64,000 nucleotides of DNA from assembly GCF_900100495.1 (NCBI RefSeq), contig NZ_FNCT01000010.1, forward strand, positions 124,001-188,000. The letters are read 5' to 3'. The notes beneath the pieces were generated by a model. The model did no database searches. It was not told where the DNA came from and saw only the letters and a program-made list of their open reading frames with translations. This DNA comes from Pseudomonas benzenivorans. Its GTDB lineage: Bacteria; Pseudomonadota; Gammaproteobacteria; Pseudomonadales; Pseudomonadaceae. The first letter of the stretch is position 1; each line of letters starts with the position of its first letter. The translations under genes were made by a program, and so were the position numbers. This document shows, piece by piece, positions 32,415 to 40,343 of the stretch.

Positions 32415-34973
32415 TCAGCTTGGCAGCGACCAGCCGGCTGCCGGGCTGGCGGCGTTGGCCAGCACCCGCCAGCCGCCCTGGGCCAGGAGCAGCTGGCGAT
32501 GGAAGTGCAGCAGCCCGGCGCGATCCAGCGCCCCCAACGCCTGCTCGAGGGCCGCCGCATGCTGCTCGGGCAAGCCGGCCAGATGCTGCTGCCAGTGCTG
32601 TTCGGCATGCTCGTGCAGGCTGCTCGCCTGCACGGCCAGCTGCCCACGCAACTCGTCAGCCAGGCGCACCACGGCGTCATCCTGCAGCGCCGCCAGGCGC
32701 TCGCCCTGGCCCTGCAGGAACGCCTCGATATGCCCGAGGATTTCCTCCGCCGAAGCATGCGGCGACTGCACCGCGAAGAGGATGCCGCGCTGCCCCCGCA
32801 CCTGGCGGAAGCCGCAGAAAACCGCATAGCCCAGCTGTAGCTCGCTGCGCAGGCGCTGGAAGAAGGCACCCTGGTAGAGCTGCGCCAGCAGCCGCCAGCC
32901 CGCCTCGCTGGGCGCATCTGCCGCCGGTTGCGGGCAGAACAGCAGCAGCGCCGACTCGGCCGACTCGATGCACGCATCCAGCCACTGACGCCCCGGACTT
33001 GGCGCCGCGGGCGTGGCGGGCGCCGGCAAGGGCCGGACCTGGCTGAACAACCGCTCGATCGCGGCCTGCCCGGCAGCGCCCAAGCCCATGCCCAGGCCCT
33101 CGAACCGCGCCTGCCGATACCGCTCGTGCAGCCGCTGCGGCGTCAGCGCGGCAGGCTCGGCCGCAGGGCGCACAAACAGCTCGGGCAAGCGCCGGAGCAA
33201 TTGGCGAAACAGCATCTCGGTCTGTGCCGCGCCTTGCCGGGCCTCACGCTGTGCTTGCCGCCACGCACTGGCAGCAGGCGTGGGCAGCTGCCACAAGGCC
33301 CGCTCAAGCACCTTGGGCAATAACGCCGCCGGGCCCTGCAGCGACAGTTGCAGTTCGTCGTCCAGCGCCGTCAGCTGCACTGCTACGCCGACCTCAGCCG
33401 CACTGGCCTGGGTCTCGCGCAGCGCCGCCCGGGCCAGCGCCAACAGCTGCGCAGCCGGCGCCGCATCGACAAAACACCAACGCAGATAGACCGCCCCGGC
33501 CTCGCCGCTGCGTCGATCGCCCGTCATGCAGGGGGCTGGCAACCAGCGCCAATGGGCCACGGCATCGCCCCCATGCAGCGCGAGCGGCCGGGGATCGAGC
33601 AAGGGGTTGGCGGCCGGCAGTTGCCACCGCCAGCTGCGCGCCGGTGCAACCAGCGGCGACACCAAGGCCATGCGCAGGGCGAAGCCCTCGGCCGGCCAGT
33701 TCGGCAGCACCCGGTGACCGCCGAACAGGGTGATCCGCCGCTGCGCCATGCGCATCTGCGCCAGCACGGCCGACAAGGCGCCCTGCCCCTCGCCAGTCAG
33801 GCCGAGCAGCGGGTTGCGGGCGCCGCTCAGGCAGTCCTGCCAGTACCGCGCCAAGCCCAGCGGCGCCAGGCTTTGCTGCCGGCACAGCTGGATCGCCCGA
33901 TAGCTTGCGCGCAGCGGCGCGCTGTCGGCAGCGCCGGCGAAGAACGCCAGCCAATCTTGCACGGCGTCGACGATTGCCGCCCGGGGCTGCGGGTCCTCCT
34001 CGACCCCGGTAAATCCCAGCAGCAGCAACGCTTGCTCGGCGTGGCGGTACAGGCTGCGCACCTGCAGCCCATCGCAGAGTCCCGCCTCACGCAAGCCGGC
34101 GAGCAAACCGCCGGCCGACTCGGACAGCAGGCAGCCCTGCAGGAAGTCCAGCGCTTCGTCCAGCCCCGTCAGTGGCAGCTCCAGGGCGAAACCCAGCTGC
34201 ACGCAAGGCTCACCGGCCGGCAGCGTCATGCACAGGGGTTGCCCGATCAGCGGCAGCAATGACGCAGGCGGTGTCCGCTCGCACGGCGGCTGGCCCGGCA
34301 AGCCGCCGCCATGGCGCTCGGCCAGGGCCTGCAGCTCATCCAGCGACTGCGGTCCGCTCAGCACCAGGGACAGCTGCCCGGCCTGGTAGAAGCGCCGATG
34401 AAACGCCTGCAGCGCCTGCTGGAAGGCCGGCTCCTCGACCGCCAGGGTCTCGCGGTTGCCCGCCTGGAAGGCCGCGAAGCGGTGCCCAGGCGGCAGGGCC
34501 TGGCCGAGCGCGACGGCCATCAGGGTGTCGGCATCCTGGCCACGGGCGAGAAATTCGGCGTGCACCACTTCGCGCTCGCGCAGTTGCGCGGCGCGCTCCA
34601 GCAACGGATTGGCCAGCATGTCCAGCAAACGCGCCAGCGCCTCGCCGAGCCGGTCCGCCGGCACCTCGCAGAAATAGTCGGTATGCCGCGCCTGGGTCGA
34701 GGCGTTGACCTGCCCGCCACAGGCCTGGACGAACGCCATCAGGCTCTGCTCGACGGCATAGCCGGTGCTGCCGAGAAACAGCAGATGCTCGAGAAAATGC
34801 GCCAACCCCGGGTATTCCTCCGGTTCGTCATGGCTGCCCGCGGCAACCCGCACGCAAAGCCCGGCTTTCGTCGCGCCCGGCAGGCTCAGCAGCACCAGCG
34901 ACAGGCCATTGCCCAGCCGCCGGCGCTCGGGTGCAGTAACAGGGGGTTCCGGGATATCGGCGGTGACAGGCAT
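32415..34973 (-). CDS. pqqF: PqqF, M16 metallopeptidase of PQQ synthesis
   Basis: Zinc peptidase of 852 residues in the insulinase (M16) family. The inverted zinc motif His59-x2-Glu62-His63 (YPGLAHFLEHLLFLGS) and the downstream Glu region (REREVVHAEF) are in the N-terminal domain; three further homologous but inactive domains follow, with RLRSELQLGYAVF in the last. PqqF (with PqqG in some species) cleaves the crosslinked PqqA peptide. It is monocistronic here, about 30 kb from pqqABCDE, and may serve both PqqA peptides of the window. Confidence 0.93.
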   Translation of the reverse strand: MPVTADIPEPPVTAPERRRLGNGLSLVLLSLPGATKAGLCVRVAAGSHDEPEEYPGLAHFLEHLLFLGSTGYAVEQSLMAFVQACGGQVNASTQARHTDYFCEVPADRLGEALARLLDMLANPLLERAAQLREREVVHAEFLARGQDADTLMAVALGQALPPGHRFAAFQAGNRETLAVEEPAFQQALQAFHRRFYQAGQLSLVLSGPQSLDELQALAERHGGGLPGQPPCERTPPASLLPLIGQPLCMTLPAGEPCVQLGFALELPLTGLDEALDFLQGCLLSESAGGLLAGLREAGLCDGLQVRSLYRHAEQALLLLGFTGVEEDPQPRAAIVDAVQDWLAFFAGAADSAPLRASYRAIQLCRQQSLAPLGLARYWQDCLSGARNPLLGLTGEGQGALSAVLAQMRMAQRRITLFGGHRVLPNWPAEGFALRMALVSPLVAPARSWRWQLPAANPLLDPRPLALHGGDAVAHWRWLPAPCMTGDRRSGEAGAVYLRWCFVDAAPAAQLLALARAALRETQASAAEVGVAVQLTALDDELQLSLQGPAALLPKVLERALWQLPTPAASAWRQAQREARQGAAQTEMLFRQLLRRLPELFVRPAAEPAALTPQRLHERYRQARFEGLGMGLGAAGQAAIERLFSQVRPLPAPATPAAPSPGRQWLDACIESAESALLLFCPQPAADAPSEAGWRLLAQLYQGAFFQRLRSELQLGYAVFCGFRQVRGQRGILFAVQSPHASAEEILGHIEAFLQGQGERLAALQDDAVVRLADELRGQLAVQASSLHEHAEQHWQQHLAGLPEQHAAALEQALGALDRAGLLHFHRQLLLAQGGWRVLANAASPAAGWSLPS

Positions 34974-35097
34974 GGCTTGCTGGGCCCTGGCGGAGTTCGG
35001 CAGTTCAGCATCGGCTGCCGCTCAAGGTCCGCACAATAGTGCTTTGGCAGCATCCGACTCCACATAAAGTCGCAACCGCCCAGCCGAGCGACCGAGG

Positions 35098-35400
35098 CGA
35101 GGCGGACACAGCCAGTTTGCTGCCAGAGTGCCTGGATGACGTGTCGCCGAAGAGAACCCGATCTGGGTGGTCGAGGTCTTCGTCGAACAACTCGACCTGG
35201 CGACCCTGGAATTCGACGGGGTGGTCCCAGCTGTGACCGGGCGGCTTCGCTCCCGACTTCAAAGCGATTGCCGACTTCCGCCGCGACAATGGCACGGCTA
35301 TCTGTTCCCCCAGTCGCTGGTTGCAATCGATAGCAGCAATTTCAAAGCCGCCAACAATCGTGACCGCAACTTTACCCGGGGCAAGCTGCGCGCCCACCCT
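35098..35400 (+). pseudogene. Transposase remnant (IS1182-like)
   Basis: Broken coding traces: LLPECLDD, then in another frame VVEVFVEQLDLATLEFDGVV PAVTGR, then after a deletion and shift PDFKAIADFRRDNGTAI, and finally SQSLVAIDSSNFKAANNRDRN followed by FTRGKL. In order these match the N-terminal third of IS1182-family transposases, with the segment after VTGR missing. No terminal inverted repeats are seen. It ends at the stop codon of the LysR gene. Confidence 0.75.
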
Positions 35401-35401
35401 T

Positions 35402-36295
35402 TCAAACTTTACCTTGCACAGCTAATGCATCCCTGAGGTAGTCGATCAGCGTGCCGATCAGCAGGGAGGCCTGGCGGTGCTGCGGGTACACGGCGAATAC
35501 CTTGGCCGATGGCAATTGATACGGCTGCAGCACCCGCACCAGGTCGCCGGCCTCGAGCGCCGGGCCGACGATGAAGGTGGGTAGCCTGGCAAGGCCGAGG
35601 CCGGCGATGGCGGCATCACGCACAAGCTCGCCATTGTTGACCCGGAACCGGCCGCTCACCGCGAAGCGCTCGGTGCGGCCAGCGACACAGTAGTCCCAGT
35701 CCACCGCCTTGCTGTGCCCGTACAGCAGGCACTCGTGACCGCCCAGTTCGGCCGGGGTCGCGGGCGCACCGTGGCGTGCCAGGTAGGCCGGGCTGCAACA
35801 GGTCACCGTCTCCAGCGACGCCAGTGGCCGGGCGATCAGGGTCGAGTCGGCCAGCACCCCGATACGCACCGCCATGTCGTAGCCCTCGCCGAGCACATCG
35901 ACCATGCGATCGCTCAGGTCCAGCTCGATGCCGACCTCCGGGTAGCGCAGCAGGAATCCGGGCAGCAGCGCGCTCAGGTGCAGGGTGCCGAACGACATGG
36001 GCGCCGACAGGCGCAAGGTCCCGCGCGGGCTGCTGCGCTGCTCGGACACCAGCGCCTCGGTTTCCGCGACATCCTCGAGAATCCGCACCGCACGCTCGTA
36101 GTAGGCCTTGCCCAGGGGGGTGGCGCTGAGCTTGCGGGTCGAGCGGTTGAGCAGGCGCACGCCCAGGCGCGCCTCCAGTGCGGTGAGGCGGCGACTGACG
36201 AATTGCTTGGACAGCCCCAGGGCGTCGGCCGCGGCGGTGAAGCTCTTGCGCTCCAGCACGCTGACGAGCAGGCGCATATCTTCCAGCTGATTCAT
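35402..36295 (-). CDS. LysR-family regulator
   Basis: LTTR of 297 residues. N-terminal winged HTH (MNQLEDMRLLVSVLERKSFT AAADALGLSKQFVSRRLTALEARLG) and a LysR substrate-binding domain (LRLSAPMSFGTLHLSALLPG, DLSDRMVDVLGEGYDMAVRIG). Divergent from the DoxX-pirin pair (36412-37597), which it probably controls in response to an oxidant or small aromatic compound; that is inferred from position. The start MNQLED at 36295 is chosen over an upstream alternative by family alignment. Confidence 0.92.
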   Translation of the reverse strand: MNQLEDMRLLVSVLERKSFTAAADALGLSKQFVSRRLTALEARLGVRLLNRSTRKLSATPLGKAYYERAVRILEDVAETEALVSEQRSSPRGTLRLSAPMSFGTLHLSALLPGFLLRYPEVGIELDLSDRMVDVLGEGYDMAVRIGVLADSTLIARPLASLETVTCCSPAYLARHGAPATPAELGGHECLLYGHSKAVDWDYCVAGRTERFAVSGRFRVNNGELVRDAAIAGLGLARLPTFIVGPALEAGDLVRVLQPYQLPSAKVFAVYPQHRQASLLIGTLIDYLRDALAVQGKV

Positions 36296-36411
36296 TGTCC
36301 CCCCCAGGTAGACAGTCAAACCTGATTCAGGCGCTTATTCATCACCTGCGTAGACAGTAATCTGTTTTCAACCGGCTGAACACAGCCCCCAACCCGCTCA
36401 GGAGAATCGCC

Positions 36412-36822
36412 ATGACTGCTCTGACCCACGCCACTGCATCCCTCGCCGGCCGCGCCCTGCTCGCCTCGCTGTTTCTCGTCAGCGGCCTCGGCAAGCTGGC
36501 CGCACCGGCCGCCACCATCGGCTATATCGCCAGCACCGGCCTGCCGTTCGCGGAACTGGCCCTGGGCGGCGCGCTGGTCGTCGAGATCGGCTTCGCCGCC
36601 GCCTTGCTGCTCGGCTACCGCACCCGCCTGGTCGCCGCGCTCATGGCGCTGTTCAGCCTGGCCACCGCCGTGGTGTTCCACCACCAGCTTGGCGACCAGG
36701 GTCAGCTGATCCACTTCCTGAAGAACCTGTCGATCGCCGGTGGCCTGCTGCATGTGGGCGCCTTCGGCGGCGGGGCCTTCAGCCTCGACCAGTACCTGGT
36801 GCGCAAACCGGTACTGGCCTGA
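36412..36822 (+). CDS. DoxX-family membrane protein
   Basis: Inner-membrane protein of 136 residues with four hydrophobic helices. DoxX features: RALLASLFLVSGLGKLAAPA, GLPFAELALGGALVVEIGFA and FHHQLGDQGQLIHFLKNLSIAGG. CAGGAG precedes the ATG. DoxX proteins are linked to oxidative-stress and thiosulfate/thiol metabolism. It heads a probable operon with the pirin gene 46 nt downstream. Confidence 0.9.
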   Translation: MTALTHATASLAGRALLASLFLVSGLGKLAAPAATIGYIASTGLPFAELALGGALVVEIGFAAALLLGYRTRLVAALMALFSLATAVVFHHQLGDQGQLIHFLKNLSIAGGLLHVGAFGGGAFSLDQYLVRKPVLA

Positions 36823-36868
36823 ACGCCCCGCCCCTTCCGCCCAGACCCTAGATAACGGAGACAAGCAC

Positions 36869-37597
36869 ATGACCAGCACCACTGAAATTCGCAAGGCATC
36901 CGAGCGCGGCACCGCCGATCACGGCTGGCTGAAATCCAGCCACAGCTTCTCCTTTGCCTCCTATTACGACCCCGAGCAGATGGGCTTTTCCGACCTGCTG
37001 GTGATCAACGATGACCGCGTGGCCGCCGGCGGCGGCTTCGGCACCCACCCACACCGGGACATGGAGATCTTCTCCTATGTGCTGCAGGGCGCGCTGGAGC
37101 ACAAGGACACACTCGGCACCGGTTCGGTGATCCGTCCGGGCGACGTGCAGTTGATGAGCGCCGGCACCGGCGTCGCGCACAGCGAGTACAACGCCAGCGC
37201 GACCGCCCCGGTGCATTTCCTGCAGATCTGGATAGTGCCGGAGCGCAAGGGCATCGAGCCGCGCTACCAGCAACAGCACTTCGCCGCCGAACAGAAGCGC
37301 GGCCGCCTGCGCCTGGTGCTCTCGCCGGATGGCCAGGACGGTTCGCTGCGCATCAATCAGGATGCGCGGGTCTATGCCGGCCTGTTCGACGGCGCCGAAC
37401 GCGCCTCGCTCACCCTGCCGGCGGCGCGTCACGCCTATGTGCATGTCGCCAGCGGTTCGCTCAGCGTCAACGGCCAGCGCCTGAAGGCAGGCGACGGACT
37501 GAAGATCCGCCAGGCGCAGACGCTGGAGTTCGGCCAGGGCGAGAAGGCCGAGGTACTGGTCTTCGACCTGCGCCCGCAGGAACGACCGCGGATGTAA
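36869..37597 (+). CDS. Pirin family bicupin protein (YhhW-like)
   Basis: Two-domain cupin of 242 residues. The metal site His60, His62, His104, Glu106 (GGFGTHPHRDME, GTGVAHSEYN) is complete. Related enzymes such as E. coli YhhW have quercetinase activity in vitro; the physiological substrate is unknown. GGAGACA lies about 10 nt before the ATG. It follows the DoxX gene, in a typical Pseudomonas LysR-DoxX-pirin arrangement. Confidence 0.92.
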   Translation: MTSTTEIRKASERGTADHGWLKSSHSFSFASYYDPEQMGFSDLLVINDDRVAAGGGFGTHPHRDMEIFSYVLQGALEHKDTLGTGSVIRPGDVQLMSAGTGVAHSEYNASATAPVHFLQIWIVPERKGIEPRYQQQHFAAEQKRGRLRLVLSPDGQDGSLRINQDARVYAGLFDGAERASLTLPAARHAYVHVASGSLSVNGQRLKAGDGLKIRQAQTLEFGQGEKAEVLVFDLRPQERPRM

Positions 37598-37689
37598 GTG
37601 CACCCGCTCGTTTGCGCCGGCCCCGGCCGCTCACGCTGTCCGGCACTTCGGCCGGCCTTCGCTGGAACAATCAGCTAGCGCCGCCACCG

Positions 37690-37897
37690 TTCTGGCTAGA
37701 GATGACGACATGGTGCCCGAGCAGCTCATCCGGCACCCGTGGCGTACATGCACCGCTCTGGATCACCTCGCGGTCGAAATAGGCGAGTTTTTCCAGCCAG
37801 ATGTCCTGCAGCAGCGCCGGACCGCGCGGCCCGGTCGTCTGGATATTGAGGTTATCGACCACCGGGGCGCCAGTGGCGTGGGTCAGCGTTTCATCAT
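37690..37897 (-). pseudogene. Catalase N-terminal remnant
   Basis: On the minus strand the frame reads TLTHATGAPVVDNLNIQTTG PRGPALLQDIWLEKLAYFDREVI, the N-terminal signature of monofunctional heme catalases. It then shifts frame: PERCMYATGAG followed by a stop replaces the family's PERxxHAxGAG. There is no start codon and the remaining roughly 400 codons are absent. A decayed catalase gene. Confidence 0.8.
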
Positions 37898-37987
37898 CAG
37901 GTTCTCAACGGTTGAATCGCGGACGCAGCGGTTCGCGCCGCGCCGAACAGGCACGGCGGACAATCGATACTTCAGGTCGGGGGTGCT

Positions 37988-38027
37988 GCGCCTGGCCTGG
38001 CTGGCGTTTGCCAGCCAGACCAGGCGC
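37988..38027 (-). terminator. Strong hairpin after the ycaC-like gene
   Basis: 18-bp stem (37988-38005 with 38010-38027, one G-U pair on RNA) and a 4-nt loop, 8 nt beyond the stop of the gene at 38035. No T-run follows; termination or 3' stabilisation. Confidence 0.55.
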
Positions 38028-38034
38028 CTGTTTG

Positions 38035-38661
38035 CTACTTGGTCAGCGCCGCGTAGCTGTTCATCAGGTTGCGGTAGTTGGGGATGCGCTCGGACAGCAG
38101 GTTGCCCAGCCCTTCGATGTCGTTGCGCCAGTCGCGGTGCAGCTCGCAGGCCACCGCGAACCAGTTCATCATCTGCGCGCCGGCGGCGCTCATGCGCGCC
38201 CAGGCGGCCTGCTGCACGGTTTCGTTGAAGGTGCCGGAGGCGTCGGTGACGACGAACACCTCGAAGCCTTCGGCCAGGGCCGACAGGGTCGGGAAGGCCA
38301 CACAGACATCGGTGACCACCCCGGCGATGATCAACTGCTTGCGGCCGGTAGCCTTGATCGCCTTGACGAAGTCCTCGTTGTCCCAGGCATTGATCTGCCC
38401 GGGCCGCGCGATATAGGGCGCGTCCGGGAACATCGCCTTGAGCTCGGGCACCAGCGGGCCATTCGGTCCCTGCTCGAAGCTGGTGGTGAGGATGGTCGGC
38501 AATTCGAAGAACTTGGCCAGGTCGGCCAGCGCCAGCACGTTGTTCTTGAACTCGTTCGGCGAAAAATCCTGGACCAGGGAGATAAGGCCGGTCTGGTGGT
38601 CGACCAACAGGACTACCGCGTCGTTCTTATCCAGTCGCTTGTAGGGCGTTACGCTGCTCAT
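38035..38661 (-). CDS. ycaC: YcaC-like isochorismatase-family hydrolase
   Basis: Cysteine hydrolase of 208 residues. Catalytic residues seen: Asp21 (VVLLVDHQTGLISLVQD) and Cys120 (IIAGVVTDVCVAFPTLSAL); the length and C-terminal region (MMNWFAVACELHRDW) match YcaC proteins, whose physiological substrate is unknown. AAAGGAG precedes the ATG. A second, clearly related copy is at 43380. Confidence 0.92.
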   Translation of the reverse strand: MSSVTPYKRLDKNDAVVLLVDHQTGLISLVQDFSPNEFKNNVLALADLAKFFELPTILTTSFEQGPNGPLVPELKAMFPDAPYIARPGQINAWDNEDFVKAIKATGRKQLIIAGVVTDVCVAFPTLSALAEGFEVFVVTDASGTFNETVQQAAWARMSAAGAQMMNWFAVACELHRDWRNDIEGLGNLLSERIPNYRNLMNSYAALTK

Positions 38662-38752
38662 GGGTGACTCCTTTGGGATTTTCGATGTGTGTTGCCACCG
38701 GCGGTTCCCGCCAGTGTCTTGCTTCGCCCGTCGCGTCGGGCGAAATCCTGTG

Positions 38753-40342
38753 TCAGCCAGCCTGTCCGGACAACAGGTGGCGGATCTGAATCGCGATGCC
38801 TTCGGCCTGGTAACGCCTGGCCTGCGCCTCGATGCGCTGTTCGGCGCGGGTGACCCGGTTGTGGTGGCGCAGGTGTTCGAGCCAGGACTCGTCGAAGAAG
38901 AATTCCGACCAGCGCCGCGGGTTCTCGCTGTCCTGCACCAGCCCCCAGGAAAACGAGCCGTTGCGCTGGCGCATGCGCCGCACCTCGGCCATGGCCGCCT
39001 GGAAGGCCGACCAGTGCTCGGGGGCGATGTCGTATTCGAGGGTGACCATCACCGGCCCGCGATCGGGGTCCTGGCCGGCGACCTGCACCGGCACCGGCCA
39101 GTGCAGCGAGGGCGCCAGGTCTTCGGCGTCGGTGACCGGCAGCTTGAACCAGGCCATCGCCGGGATACCCAGCAGCAGGGCTGCGGCGGCCGCGCACAGC
39201 GCCAGCGGGATCGAGCCATGGCTGGCGACCAAGCCCCAGAGCAGGCCGCCGCCGGCCATGCTGCCGAAGAACACCAGGATGTACACCGACAGCGCCCGCG
39301 CCCTGACCCAGCTCGGCACCGAGGTCTGTGCCGCCACCTGCAGGCTCGACAGCACCGCGATCCAGGCCGCGCCGCTGAGCAGCATCACCGGGATCAGCAG
39401 GTACAGCTCGCGGACGAAGGCCAGAGCGAGGATCACCAGCGCGTAGACCAGGCTGGCCAGCGCCACCAGCCAGTCCAGACGGATCAGCGAGCGCAGGCGC
39501 GGCAGCAGCATGGCCCCGGCCACCGCGCCGACGCCGACGCTGCCGAGCAGCAGGCCGAAGTCGGCGGCGCTGCCCTGCAGTTCGCGCCGCACGATCAGCG
39601 GCAGCAACGCCATGCCGCCGCTGGCGCCGAGAAAGAACGCCAGGGCGCGGACCATCACCGCCTGTAGCGGCTTCGCGGCACGCGTATGGCGCCAGCCGGC
39701 GCGAATCGCGCCGGCCAGGCGTTCCGCCGGCAATACCGCCGGGGCCACCTCGCGGCGCCAGAAGAACAGCACCGCGATCACCGCGAAGAACGACAGCGCA
39801 TTCAGCGCGAAGGTCGCCCAGGGGCCGCTGAGGCTGACCAGCACGCCGGCGATCGCCGGGCCGAGCGCCCGCGCGACGTTGACCCCGACGCTGGACAGGG
39901 CGATGGCGGCGGGCAGCTCGGCCTTGCCCACCAACTCGGGAGTCAGCGCCGACCAGGCGGGCATCATCAAGGCGGTGCCGATGCCCATGCCCAGGGTCAG
40001 CAGCAACAGCAGCGGCACCGTGATCTGCCCACCCAGGGTCAGCAGGGCCAGGGCCATGGCCACCGCGGCCATCCATAGCTGCACCAGCAACAGGTAGCGC
40101 CGGCGGTCGACGATATCGGCCAGGGCGCCCGCCGGCAGGGCGAGGAAGAACATCGGCGCGGAACCGGCGACCTGCACCAGCGCCACATGCAGCGGGCTGG
40201 CGGACAACGAGGTCATCAGCCAGCCGGCTCCCACCTCGTGCATCCAGGTGCCGATGTTCGAGGCGATGCTGGCCAGCCACAACCAGCGGAAGGTCGTGTA
40301 GCCCAGCGGGCTCCAGGCGGAAGAACTCGGCGCGCGGCTCAT
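38753..40342 (-). CDS. MFS exporter with C-terminal alpha/beta-barrel domain
   Basis: Transporter of 529 residues. About 1-410 form an MFS fold of 11-12 helices of the EntS/transmembrane-effector type (FRWLWLASIASNIGTWMHEV GAGWLM, ADIVDRRRYLL, GKAELPAAIALSSVGVNVAR). The C-terminal 110 residues (VMVTLEYDIAPEHWSAFQAA MAEVRRMRQRNGS) resemble an antibiotic-biosynthesis-monooxygenase-like ferredoxin fold. It starts 1 nt after the amidohydrolase stop, so the two are coupled. Substrate unknown. Confidence 0.9.
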   Translation of the reverse strand: MSRAPSSSAWSPLGYTTFRWLWLASIASNIGTWMHEVGAGWLMTSLSASPLHVALVQVAGSAPMFFLALPAGALADIVDRRRYLLLVQLWMAAVAMALALLTLGGQITVPLLLLLTLGMGIGTALMMPAWSALTPELVGKAELPAAIALSSVGVNVARALGPAIAGVLVSLSGPWATFALNALSFFAVIAVLFFWRREVAPAVLPAERLAGAIRAGWRHTRAAKPLQAVMVRALAFFLGASGGMALLPLIVRRELQGSAADFGLLLGSVGVGAVAGAMLLPRLRSLIRLDWLVALASLVYALVILALAFVRELYLLIPVMLLSGAAWIAVLSSLQVAAQTSVPSWVRARALSVYILVFFGSMAGGGLLWGLVASHGSIPLALCAAAAALLLGIPAMAWFKLPVTDAEDLAPSLHWPVPVQVAGQDPDRGPVMVTLEYDIAPEHWSAFQAAMAEVRRMRQRNGSFSWGLVQDSENPRRWSEFFFDESWLEHLRHHNRVTRAEQRIEAQARRYQAEGIAIQIRHLLSGQAG

Positions 40343-40343
40343 G

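Noticed and set aside
35167..35436. 89-codon plus-strand frame as an intact gene
   Set aside because: It matches a transposase in pieces with an internal deletion and frame changes.
37671..37862. 63-codon minus-strand frame as an independent small gene
   Set aside because: It matches only the catalase N-terminus and shifts out of frame, so it is a remnant.
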